Positions 47,602 to 57,674 of a stretch of 64,000 nt of DNA are shown piece after piece (position 1 is the stretch's first letter; each line of letters starts with the position of its first letter). The stretch covers positions 28,757,469 to 28,821,468 of the forward strand of contig CM043942.1 in the NCBI GenBank assembly GCA_014529385.2, read 5' to 3'. The notes under the pieces are model-generated. The model was not told the DNA's origin, did not search any database, and worked only from the letters and a program-made list of their open reading frames with translations. The position numbers were made by a program, and so were the translations under genes. The DNA comes from Adiantum capillus-veneris (lineage: Eukaryota; Streptophyta; Polypodiopsida; Polypodiales; Pteridaceae).

Positions 47602-48390
47602 CCTCTTTCTTCTTAGCCTCTTTGGCCTTCAACTTAGGACATTGCTTGATTAAGTGATCATTAGCTTTACAATAATGGCAACGCATCTTCTTTTTGTCCT
47701 TATCACCAAAATTTCCAAAAAAGTTGATGCCAACAGAAGCATTATAAATAGAGGTTTTGCCACTCGGAGCATAACCATAAGAAGTGGCTGCATTGCTGTT
47801 ACCACCCTTTCTTTGAGAAGCAATAAAAGCCTCTTCAACTGCACGCTGCCTAGTCCTGTTCTTTCTAGAACATGAATCTTGCAATAGCAATGTGCATAAT
47901 GCATCAAACGTGACAACTTTAGGATTTCCTTGGGTCATAAGTCTCCAAGTACTAGCAAAAGTCTGGTAAGAATCTGGTAAGGCATCAAGAATAGTCTGCA
48001 CAAGGAAAGTGTTTGAAATGACTGCACCTGCAGATATAAGTTGCTCATTGATATCCTTGACACCAGCAAGGAAAGTGTCCATATCATCTTCCTCATGCAT
48101 AATCTTTGATTCCAGTTCTTTACGCAGCAAAGCAATTTTAGCCTCATTGTGGCTTGCATAAAGACCTGCTAGAATATCCCAAGCCTGTTTTGCAAATTGC
48201 GTTGAACGAATGTGAATAGTAATGGTGCGCTTCACAGACAATGCACATCCTTTACATCCCAACGAGCTTGTTCTGCCGTAGGCAAAACAATTCTAATAGT
48301 TGTAATCCTTGGAGCAAGACCTGCAACATCCTCAACATCGCCTACATCCTCAGAACCAGGACGTACATCAATGGAAAGCCAAGTCGATAT
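47552..48390 (-). pseudogene. Ty1/copia element 2: gag (UBN2-type) with zinc knuckle
   Basis: On the minus strand the N-terminal part (48390-48270) reads QARWDVKDVHCL and meets a TGA. 48262-47552 continues KQAWDILAGLYASHNEAKIA, then KNRTRQRAVEEAFIASQRK and a knuckle CHYCKANDHLIKQC (CX2CX4HX4C). This is the usual copia gag architecture. Upstream of about 48390 the homology stops where the H3-cluster sequence begins, so the copia leader and 5' LTR are missing. Confidence 0.85.
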
Positions 48391-48392
48391 GA

Positions 48393-49141
48393 TGCTCAAA
48401 ACAACTCCAACCAGCAGGCAGGTAACCTTTGGGAGCTTTGGAAGGAGTTATGAAAAGCTACTACCGACAATGATTCAAATGGCGAGCTTGCAAACAAGCG
48501 CAAGCAAGTTTGGGCACATTTTGATAAAATGGTCAAGCTTATGGGATTTAACAGCACAACAGAAGAACAACGCCAATCATTTCAAGAAGCCTTGGCGGAT
48601 TTTACCAAGGTCTTCACCCTTTCTTGGGGTGAAAATAACATCACACATTACATGGTAAGTCATTTTACATGGTGTATTCATTACAAGGGATTTTTTTTAT
48701 TTAATAATGTGGATCGTTTACTCATGTGAACAACATATCTTGTTTGCGCATGGTGAATTTTTTATGCACAAGTACGGATCGCTTGAAATTTTTAGCACTC
48801 AAGGCATGGAGAAGTCCCATTATCGAGCAAGGGGAGTGTACTTCAAAAATACTCGACATGGTGGTGGAATGGTGCAATCCAATTATTTGGAGGAGATGTT
48901 CAATTGGTTTTTTCGCACAACATTTGCTCGTAAGCTCACAATGGAGCGTGCGCGACAATCCAAGATTGCTATTGAAGTGCGGAAATAGAGTCGTGAAGAG
49001 CATAGCAACAAGTGGCAAATGTCGCAAGGTCCCACCAAGCATGCTGCATGGCGGCGATGTAGAGTGCGACAAGGATCAAAGTGGATACTGCGCGAGTCAC
49101 TAAACGTGAACGCATGGTCCAAATCTTAGCGACATGTTTAT
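48393..49141 (+). pseudogene. Broken transposon-like gene upstream of the H3-like gene
   Basis: One frame reads NSNQQAGNLWELWKEL, a TGA, then KRKQVWAHFDKMVKLMGFN and WGENNITHYM, followed by a donor GTAAGT (about 48655). The sense resumes near 48730 as HILFAHGEFFMHKYGSLEIF and VYFKNTRHGGGMVQSNYLEE; a clear acceptor AG is lacking at that point. A TAG at about 48987 is followed by more open sequence to 49129. The pattern of His/Glu residues in a helix followed by an aromatic/GGG segment reminds me of C-termini of transposon-encoded proteins, but I cannot name the family. It has the same orientation as the H3 gene, about 140 bp away. Confidence 0.4.
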
Positions 49142-49204
49142 TTAAAAAAATAATACTTTTTTAAAAAAAATTAGTGTGAACAGGACCCTTTTTAAATGGG
49201 CCCT

Positions 49205-49212
49205 TATAAATA
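49205..49212 (+). promoter_or_regulatory. TATA box of the H3-like gene
   Basis: TATAAATA lies 65 bp before the ATG, in a context (ACCCTTTTTTAAATGGGCCC) that resembles the sequence before the minus-strand TATA box at 52858-52865. A transcription start about 30 bp downstream would give a short leader. Confidence 0.6.
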
Positions 49213-49269
49213 TTGCATGCTCTCATAAACCACTCATTTGTTAAGAACATGTGAGCTCTTACCAACGAA

Positions 49270-50166
49270 ATGGCGCGCACCAAACAAACCGCGAAAGAGC
49301 ATCCGCCTGCCAACAAAAACACCCTCCAAGGATGTGAGAAGCCGTCATGGATTAAAGGCACAAGAAAACGGCCACGAACGCCTGGCCCTTCCAGGAACTC
49401 ATCTGGTAGTGGGCATGGTGGTAGGGCACGAGAGTCATCGAGGACTGTTGAATCTCCACCTCCTCAAGATATAACACCTATAAGGAGAATGAAGCAACGT
49501 GCCCAGCGCTTGAGAGAGGAAGAGGGCCAGCAAACGACAGAGTCCGATAGGGAGCAGTCGTCGCGCCACCAATCACAAGCAAGACCATCCAGGACTCGGG
49601 TGGTCCATACAGACACTGAATCAGAGAGTGACCCACCATGGCTGCGAGAAAAAATACCGCGCACACACCGGGTGGCCGTTGGGGGGAAGACATTGCCTGG
49701 AGGCCAGGGAGCTCTCCCCACACAACAAGATCGGCAGCCAAGGGAAGAGGAAGAATCAGAAGAGGCTGTAGAACCAGTCCCTAAGCATGTAAACAGGCGC
49801 AAGTCTAAGTTTTTCAAGAAGCCTAAACGCCGCCCGCCAGGAAATGTGCAAGTGCCCCCAAGACAACCGCAGCGGCACCGAAAAATAGCAAGGGCATTTG
49901 CAGAAATCCGCCACTACCAGAAGACCACGGATCTTTTGATTCGACGCGCCCCCTTTGCTCGCACTATGAAGGAGGTGCTTCAAAGCTATGGAAATCAGTA
50001 TAGAATGCAAGCAATAGTGCTAGAGGCTATTCAAGAAGCTGTAGAGGCCCACATCATTTCGGTGTTGGAAGATACCAACCTATGCGCCATACATGCAAAG
50101 CGAGTGACAATACAGCCAAAAGATATGCAGCTTGCGCGTCGATTGCGACGAGACTTCGAGCATTAG
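49270..50166 (+). CDS. Divergent histone H3-like protein with a very long N-terminal tail
   Basis: An intact, intronless 298-residue ORF with ATG in good context (CGAAATGGC). Residues 1-8 are MARTKQTA, identical to canonical H3, so R2, T3, K4 and Q5 are kept. From residue 9 it diverges (K, E, H), so the ARKS motif around K9 is lost. About 180 residues of Arg/Ser/Glu/Pro-rich tail follow, with a basic stretch KSKFFKKPKRRPPG. The last 100 or so residues are an H3 fold: EIRHYQKTTDLLIRRAPFAR, then LEDTNLCAIHAKRVTI and PKDMQLARRLRRDF. Canonical H3 is about 136 residues. Loop 1 is not longer than in H3, unlike typical CenH3. It lies in a TE-like cluster, so it may be a captured, element-encoded histone; whether it enters nucleosomes is unknown. 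Confidence 0.9.
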   Translation: MARTKQTAKEHPPANKNTLQGCEKPSWIKGTRKRPRTPGPSRNSSGSGHGGRARESSRTVESPPPQDITPIRRMKQRAQRLREEEGQQTTESDREQSSRHQSQARPSRTRVVHTDTESESDPPWLREKIPRTHRVAVGGKTLPGGQGALPTQQDRQPREEEESEEAVEPVPKHVNRRKSKFFKKPKRRPPGNVQVPPRQPQRHRKIARAFAEIRHYQKTTDLLIRRAPFARTMKEVLQSYGNQYRMQAIVLEAIQEAVEAHIISVLEDTNLCAIHAKRVTIQPKDMQLARRLRRDFEH

Positions 50167-50310
50167 CCGAAGTTACCCCTTTTTTTGTATTTCACACCCT
50201 TCTCTTTGTAATGATTTGACTTTCTAATGACAATATGATCAACAGTTGTGTCTACTGTGTCTACTATCTTTGTAATGAAATGACTTTGTAATTTCAAGTT
50301 CTGTATGTAA

Positions 50311-50515
50311 TTTTAGTAAATTTGTGCTTTTTAAGTACCCTTGGGGGTAGATAAGCCTACAAGGGGCAAAAAAATGCCTGGCCACAAGGGCACGCAAATG
50401 GCCCATCCATCAGTTTTGGATGGGCCATTTGCGCGCCCTTGTGGCCAGGCATTTTTTTGCCCCTTGTAGGCTTATCTACCCCCAAGGGTACTTAAAAAGC
50501 ACAAATTTACTAAAA
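50311..50515. repeat. Near-perfect 99-bp palindrome downstream of the H3-like gene
   Basis: The left arm 50311-50409 and right arm 50417-50515 are reverse complements with one mismatch by eye (98 of 99), around a 7-bp loop TCAGTTT. It starts about 145 bp after the H3 stop. The arms contain GGGGGTAGATAAGCCTAC and GGCCATTTGCGCG. Confidence 0.95.
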
Positions 50516-50848
50516 CCTATTGGTTTTGCAACATTATTTTACATGGATCCTTGTGGACATGCTTTTTTAGCCATTTCAAGCTTTGAATTTCCTATAGGAT
50601 ATATTAAAAAAAAACATATTGTGAAACCAAGTGTCTATGCAATATTAATTTGGATTTTTCAAATGTCCAATGTAATTGGACTTTTTGGTGCAGGGGTGTA
50701 CTAGGTAGAGCTAAAGCAGGTGATAGTGTACTGGAAACTTCATTTCATAATTGATTTCACCTTTTCTAGTATCCTTGAGTGTGAACATATGCTAGAATTG
50801 TCATAGAAAGGGTGCATCTAAATTAATGATGCAAAACCAATTCATTTC

Positions 50849-51050
50849 AATAAATTTGTGCTTTGTAAGTATCCTAGGGGGTAGATAAGCCTACAAGGGG
50901 CAAAATAAAGCCTGGCCACAAGGGCGCGCAAATGGCGCATCCAAAACTGATGGATGGGCCATTTGCGCGTCCTTGTGGCCAAGCTTTTTTTGGCCCTTGG
51001 TAGGCTTATCTACCCCCTAGGGAACATAAAATACCTAAATTTACTGAAAT
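50849..51050. repeat. Second, more diverged copy of the palindrome, inverted
   Basis: The same arm sequences with more mismatches, around a loop AAACTGA that is the reverse complement of the first loop. So this copy is inverted relative to the first. It ends about 145 bp before the 3' end of the minus-strand gene at 51196. Confidence 0.93.
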
Positions 51051-51195
51051 TGACTGAAATTACATACAGAACTTGAAATTACAAAGTCACTTATCAAAAC
51101 AATTTTCAAGATTGACAAATCACATTCAAAAGAATTTGCAAGATAGAGAGACAATTTCAAATATTTTTTATTACTTCCAAAACGGTGATTTTACA

Positions 51196-52776
51196 TCATG
51201 TATCTGAGGTGTTCATAATTTTTTTGACCATTTCCTGGCGCCTATTTTGCGCGTAAGGCAACTCCCCAGTCAAGAGGGAGTGCGCTATGGCCTTTGGGTC
51301 AGTTGAGCCAATGGAAGCATGTATCCCTATCTGGGAAAGCACTTTACCACGAAAGCCAGTGCCAAACGCTGTGCATACAAGGGATCTACGCACTAGGAAC
51401 ACTTGATGCGCAGTTTGAGCAATGGTGCTCAAACACAAAAACTTGCTCAAAGCTTTTAACGACCAAGTCATAAAATGGGCTTGGGGAGTAAATTCATTAT
51501 GGATAATGGCCACATCGCCGGGGGGGAGTTGTCCTAGGTAATGCGCAAGGGAAGCTTGAGGTCCAAAGCCCGTCCGCCTGCCACCCGTCCTTGCAGCAAA
51601 ATCATCAACCTCCACAACATCCTGTCATAAACCAATGAAGGTTGAGAAAAAAGACAATGAAGGATAAAATAGTAACATGAAATTTAGGATACAATTTACC
51701 TTTTGCTCCTTGTCGTCCTCCTCCCTGTCGCCCTTTGCATCCAAGTCAATGCTCCCATGCACCACAGATACGACCTTTGGATCATCAGATGGGAGGTTGC
51801 ATAATGGCATAGGCATCCTAGCAGCCTCAACCTTGGCTTGCGTGTCTTGGAATTCTTCATCAGCCACGTGCAACTGCTTTGCTGCGAGGACCTCGGCACA
51901 TACAACTGCAATAGTGTCAGCAACAGAGTCCCCATCTGGCAAGAGCTTCTTTTCTAGGGCATCTGGCGTATTATCTAAGGGACATTTGGTGTTGTTGCAT
52001 AGCACGCTCAAGCATTCATCCATGCGCAGGCCAAATGCTTTCTCCAAATCATGCAGGAACACATACTCCTCCCCATCCACTAACATTGAGGAGAAGCGGC
52101 TGATTTCTACCTCTGGGATAGCCACTTCCGTCAGTGGTAGTGGCACTGGAGTGTCACTAGGGCCAGCCGCAACTATGGATTTCTCAACCACTTCCTCAAG
52201 ACCCCTAGCCTACTCGAGCCGGTGTGCCTTTCCTTCCGCTGTCTGCAGGGTTCATGGGGATAACCTGCTGCTCCTTGGTGTCCTTGATAAAGGACCCAAC
52301 CTGAAGGTGTGGTAAGCGAAGCTCCTCCAAATCAGGTTCCTCGCTCACCAAGAAGATAAATGTTGCGAGCCGAGAAAGGTATTCCAGCCCCAACTTGCGC
52401 TTCTTGAGCGCTGACACCCCTGGGGCTTGCTCGTCCAAGTAATGGCCTGCATCGGTTGCAATTTCTTGGAATCGTTGCAACCGCTTGGAGAATGGGCGAT
52501 CACCTTTGTGTATATAGCGCAAAAGATTGCAAGGCAGCCAGATCCCTACATGTGGGGGGATAGATACAGAATATTTTATGATGTGCTCCTCCATGAACGC
52601 AAAAATCTCGGCAAATGCATCCATGTGAAGGGCAACTGTGGCATCAAGGTCAGGGAGACGAGTAAAAAAGGTGTGGAGGTCCACTTCCCTTTGTATTTGG
52701 TGTCCTCGAGGAAGAGGATGAAGCGTGACAAAGGGGTGGATGTGGCTGCAGATGCAAAGGCTGTGGAAGTATCCAT
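51196..52776 (-). pseudogene. Unknown gene X1 in the H3 cluster (one intron, two apparent frameshifts)
   Basis: Read on the minus strand. The likely start is ATG 52776 (MDTSTAFASAATSTPLSRFI), 82 bp after a TATA box. An apparent frameshift near 52687 leads to DLHTFFTRLPDLDATVALHM (to 52205), and another near 52200 leads to a Glu/Asp-rich frame (VEKSIVAAGPSDTPVPLPLT to 51700). A clean phase-0 intron, 51622-51699 (GT-AG), joins KEQK to DVVEVDDFAARTGGRRTGFG, ending at 51196. The total would be about 525 residues. No family is recognised. It is called a pseudogene because of the frameshifts, which might instead be sequence errors or extra introns. Confidence 0.5.
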
Positions 52777-52857
52777 ATCTAGCCTGGGGTGTAGACAGAG
52801 AGTGGAGGAGCTCAAGAGTTGCAAAAGTGAAAATAGTGAATGAGTTAGGTGGCCCCC

Positions 52858-52865
52858 CTTTTATA
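52858..52865 (-). promoter_or_regulatory. TATA box of gene X1
   Basis: TATAAAAG on the minus strand, preceded by AAAAAAAGGGTCCAT. The layout is like that before the H3 gene. Confidence 0.55.
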
Positions 52866-53021
52866 ATGGACCCTTTTTTTAAGACATTAAAAAAAAGGCA
52901 CTTTCACCAAAAAATGATTTCTCATCCCAATGCAAAAAATTATATTCAAAGGCATGATTTGCCGAAGCAAATCATGTTGATTATAGCGGGGATCAGTTTG
53001 ATAATTGCAAGAGTTACAAAG

Positions 53022-54362
53022 TTATAAGATCGATAGCATAGTTCCATCCATCCCCCAGTCCTCCTCGACCTTCAGTTTGTCTTCCATTCTCTTCCCAATC
53101 TGCGGACATTCATTACAATAAGCATCCAATAATCGACAAACCATGATGTATTGAAAATGTGGTGGAAGGATTCTCACCTTGTGACCTTGTAAACGAAATT
53201 GTGCTTGTTGAAGGGCCTCAAAACCCATAATAACCAAATGTTCTCGAACATTACTGAGAGTCCAATGCTTGTTCACTTGGACTGCCTCCAAAGCATCGTT
53301 GGGCATCTTCATTGTAATGTCAAAGCTTGCAATAGCGCCGTCTACACTCTGTAAGGGAGTCCACACTCCAAGCTTGCACATCCAACGATCATAGTGAAAT
53401 CGTATGTACAAGGAGGTGCGGGTCTTCAAATAGCGCATTCCAATACCTGAAGCTCCAACCTTACAACGGTACCGGTCCCCGTTGTGCATGCCCTCCACAA
53501 AACCCCAGTTCTCTTCTAAAAGCCTTCCTAATTCCTCGTAATGCGCATCTTTACATACAAGCATTGTGGTAGTCTCCACAAATCCAAACTCTTTAAAAAT
53601 GTGCACAAAACAATGAATAGGCAAACACCAACTCAAGCCCACAGACCTAGAAGCTTTAGAGTATTTCAAAGAGTTTTGGACATCCATTATCATCTTTTGC
53701 TTGAAAGATGCTACCGACCACAAATCTGGCACGGGCCACTCCATACTTAATAAGGAAGTTACTTTGATGGGTTCAAGCATTCCAAACGCTTGTGTAGAAG
53801 TAGGGACAATATAGGAGTGAGAATAGAAGAAAATCCTTCTTTGAACCAGTTTGGTTAGGCAAAGATGTGGGAACATTATTGCTCCAATATCCGCATGTAT
53901 AGCATTGAATGTGCCGGAGAGACTCTGTAGTGGCTGCTCCTCCACCAACGTGGATGGAAATATGACTATAAATGCATGACAAATCTTAAGTATGAATCCA
54001 TAATAACATTTCAGTGTGATTTCACACCAAGCTTTGTATTCTCAAAACATGTACTTACAATGTGTTGGAAATCGAGGTGGTTGTTGCAAGTGCATGGTTG
54101 ACATTGAGAAAACATGTTGCACAATGGCTACGGTCCCCTTGTCTTTGCGGTTCTTGAAGCCAAGGAGCTTTCCTTTCCAATGAAGATCCAAGTTTGCATG
54201 ATTCCGCACACGATGAGGGCCAATAGCAGATGGTTTCATGTATACCCAAGCACCTTTGGTGAACTCTTGTGGCACCCACTCATCATCTACACCTCTAGTG
54301 TTGTGGAATGCAAGTGCTGTGACCTCATCCTTTGGCCGCCTTTGCGAAGTAGAGTTGGCCAT
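53022..54362 (-). CDS. Unknown gene X2 in the H3 cluster (two exons, intact)
   Basis: Minus strand. Exon 1 runs from ATG 54362 (MANSTSQRRPKDEVTALAFH) to 54059. The donor GTAAGT at 54058 and the acceptor ending at 53966 define a 93-bp intron that preserves phase. Exon 2 is 53965-53022, ending TMLSIL then TAA. The protein is about 415 residues with no signal peptide or membrane helix seen. It has Cys and Trp residues spread through it (GLSWCLPIHCFVHIFKEFGF, FHYDRWMCKLGVWTPLQSV). I recognise no family. No stops or frameshifts occur, so it is probably under, or only recently released from, selection. It lies head-to-tail upstream of X1. Confidence 0.6.
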
Positions 54363-54429
54363 GGTTGAGCAAAGAAAACTAGGAGGAGGAGAAGGACCTT
54401 GCTTGTTGCTACAATGTACAAAGGATAAA

Positions 54430-54560
54430 GTGATATGAGAAGGTGGATAACCCTTGTGGCAATGGGAGGAGAAGGTGGATAACCCTTGCTTGGTGTGGCA
54501 ATGGGAGGAGAAGGTGGATAACCTTTGCTTGGTGTGGCAATGGAAGGTGGTAGGGGAGGA
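54430..54560. repeat. Three repeats of about 37 bp in the X2 upstream region
   Basis: Three copies containing GAGAAGGTGGATAACC and GGTGTGGCAATGG lie just upstream of the X2 start, on the complementary strand. A GA run follows at 54600-54619. They are probably part of the 5' leader or promoter. Confidence 0.75.
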
Positions 54561-54821
54561 GAGAGGAGCTTCCTTGCTGCAGCAATGGAGATGGTGTAGA
54601 GAGAGAGAGAGAGAGAGTGTTGGAGTAGAGGATGAGTGTGATGGTTGCAACCAAGGAGGGGTTGCAAAAGGGGGGTTCTAGAGAGAGAAAATCACTTTTT
54701 GCCTAAGAACTACTTTTGGGGAGCTCTGGATAGCAAAAAAATATTTTTCAAAAGTTTTTTTAAAAATTTGAATTTTAGGGTTTTTGGGTGTACGTTTTGA
54801 CTTTTTGAGGTCAAAAAATGC

Positions 54822-55053
54822 TTTTTTGACCATAAAATAGTTTTAGGGGGGTTTTAAGAAGATGAAATTTGAGTTTTGAAAATTTTGAAAAATTTCAAAT
54901 TTTTGGTATTTTTTCAGAACCAAATCAAAGAGGGAAGTTTTTTGACCATAAAATAGTTTTAGGGGGGTTTTAAGAAGATGAAATTTGAGTTTTGAAAATT
55001 TTGAAAAATTTCAAATTTTTGGTATTTTTTGAGAACCAGATCAAAAAGGAGGG
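54822..55053. repeat. 116-bp tandem duplication
   Basis: Copies at about 54822-54937 and 54938-55053 of a unit with TTTGACCATAAAATAG and GATGAAATTTGAGTTTTG, nearly identical. Confidence 0.92.
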
Positions 55054-55385
55054 AAGTTGGAGGTTCCATATGGCCCCCCTACCCCCCCCCCCCCCCCGCC
55101 CCCCGCCCCACCCCACCTTCTCACTAGGTAAGAGCCCATTTAAGAAGTGTAAGACTACTTTGTCCCCCTACATTTTTGAGGGCATAGAGTGTGTCCACCA
55201 CCCTCTTCTCATTGGCTAGCCTCTAATTAACCTTAATCCCAAAGGGCCCCTAGAGGGTTCATATTTTTCCTAATACAATCATCTATTTTAGTTCCCTCTC
55301 TCTCAAAACGGGCACTAGCGCCATGTTCAATTGATCTAGAGAGTAGACACTAGCAAATTAGGGAATGAGCGTCAAATCTGTTTTT

Positions 55386-55426
<41 letters not shown>

Positions 55427-55682
55427 GGGTGGTAGCACCAAGCTGCATATGGCACGAGAGCAGAGGCTAAATCATTACCAAAAAAAGCAAAAAAGAGTTT
55501 TTACATATAATCTCACATCTGTCTCTTTCATGCACAATACCAAGACGATTTGGGCACTAGCACTGAGCTAAATATGGAGCTAGAGATGAGGCACACTCAT
55601 TACAATTTAACAAAAAAACGCATCTATCTTTCACTATCTCTCTCTAAGATTGGGTGCTAGCCCTCATCTTCACCTTGTGCAG

Positions 55683-55729
<47 letters not shown>

Positions 55730-56340
55730 GATCAAAGATATACCGAGAAAGAAGGAGAGAGATATTGGAGACTCGCGTCAAAGCAACCCAAGGGACTTGC
55801 GTCCTTGACAACTGCGATCCACTGCTAATTATGGCATGCGTCTGCTTACTGCTGGTTCATCCCCCTTGCTACCTCCACCTGTCGTGCCCTCTCTATACAA
55901 CAGTTGTGTGCCCTGGTTGGCTCGCCCATCACCTATCCCCTTTTGTGCCCCAACAGATGATGAATGATCAAGTCAGCATAATATCTTCGAAATATTTTGC
56001 CTACTCATTATTTTGTATTGTATAGTATTCTCCCTTCGGATGTGTAATAGATTGCATCTTTATTGTTGGGTGCACAACATGGCAACTAGATGTGGCAAAC
56101 AAGGGCCCTAACAATGGCTCTTTGTGGTAGGTAAATGAGGATAGGATATGTGCACAGAATCTCTCTTTCTTTGTCTCCCTCTCTCGTTGATTACATCTTT
56201 GATGCCTCTCCCCATGCTGCAATGCAAATGCTTGCACATCCTACCACGTGCTGTGTGTGTGTGTGTGTGTGAGTGATGCAGTCAGGACCCTAGATTAGCA
56301 GCCTATGCATATCTCTATGGGCAGGGGGGAAGGGGGGGGC
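55054..56340. other. Non-genic stretch rich in C, CT, GA and GT repeats
   Basis: C-rich run 55082-55112 (16 C then GC-interrupted), CT 55389-55420, GA 55684-55727, GT 56250-56271 and G runs at about 56332-56350. No coding region is supported; open frames come from the microsatellites. Confidence 0.65.
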
Positions 56341-57459
56341 GCTTGTGGAATGAGAGAGAGGAATGTTGTGCCCGATGCATAGGGGCCAAGGTTAATCCAT
56401 AGGCAAAAATGGGGGAATGTACGAGTCTCATGGTGAGCGCTAGCGCTCAGCATGGAGTCAGACCTCATTCAATTGATGAAAAATCTTTCCAAGATTTGGG
56501 TGAGGCAAGCTTTTCCATGCATGGGAACCCCCCCATATATCTTTGCCCTTTTACCAAAATATTTCCTATTATATAAGTTACTTTTGATTTTTTCTTCTCT
56601 TTTTCACAAAAGTTTTAGCCTTTATTAAATAAATAAGACTCATGCTAATCAATCACGATGTAGCATAAATAAGTAAGCTTTCTTTGTTGATATCTCTTTT
56701 GATCTTAAATATTAAATATATATATTCTAAATTACATTATATAGTTTAGTATTTTCTAATATATTTTTCATGTATATATATTATTCCACCTTACCAAATA
56801 TTTTATTCACTAGTTTTCATTTTCAAACCTCAACCCCACTTTCAAATTTCAATAATACCTCCATCTAGATGATTGCCAATCTTTTCAAAACTCTAAGTCA
56901 TGTTTTCATATACATGAAGGAGCTTACACTTGAAGGCAAGAGAGAAGTCCACTCAAAGGGGACCACCAAGAGACCTTTGCAGCCACAAATAATACATTAT
57001 TTGGCTGAATTTTTTAAGTAGAGAAGAACCCCGAATCTGAGGGAGCGTTCAACATGAAAGATGTAGCTCGTGATCTCAACTTTTAGCTCAATTTTTTTCA
57101 GAATTTTTGGAGTTATGAACACGGAGATATGATTTTTGTAGTGGACCTTAGTTTTCTCGTGTAATGGTGACACAGGCCATCCCCAATTTTCTTCCCTCTA
57201 GAATGGCTATGGTTCTACAAGTCTTCAAGCATGATTACAAGAGACAAGGCTCTTTTAATGAGGTCTTGGCAAGTTTAGAGTGATTCTATCACCATTTTTG
57301 GAGGATCCATCCTCATCAACAACTATCCACCTTTGACAATCTCTTTTGTAAATTTCTTACCTCTCTCTTCTCTCCCTAATAAGCTTATGTCTAGCCAAAG
57401 CTAGACTATTGTAAATATCTCCTATCCTCTACATCCTACCCACATTCTCTCATCTTCTC

Positions 57460-57622
57460 TCTCTATTGACTCTGGTATTTTAAATAATGAGGAGACAAGA
57501 TGGGAGCCACAGTCACATGCACCCCATTTTCCTAGTCACCAAAGTGGGACACTCACCTCAAATAAAAATATTGCTAAATCCTCCCCTCCTTCCCTATATA
57601 AGGAGGCCATGAGAGCTCACTT

Positions 57623-57674
<52 letters not shown>

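Larger units (their letters stand above)
50270..51095. repeat. Large inverted repeat enclosing both palindromes
   Basis: Outer flanks match in inverted order (GACTTTGTAATTTCAAGTTC at 50282 and its complement at about 51069-51088), as do inner flanks (ATTGGTTTTGCA at 50519 and its complement at about 50832). So about 290 bp on each side (50270-50560 and 50810-51095) form one larger inverted repeat whose arms are themselves palindromes. It lies between convergent genes. Confidence 0.85.

Noticed and set aside
49270-50166. Calling the H3-like gene a centromeric H3 (CenH3)
   Set aside because: CenH3 proteins usually lack the ARTKQTA start and have a longer loop 1; here the start is canonical and loop 1 has the same length as in H3.
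50311-50515. Histone 3' stem-loop terminator
   Set aside because: The metazoan-type histone stem-loop is about 16 bases with a 6-bp stem, and plant histone mRNAs are polyadenylated. A 99-bp palindrome is a different structure.
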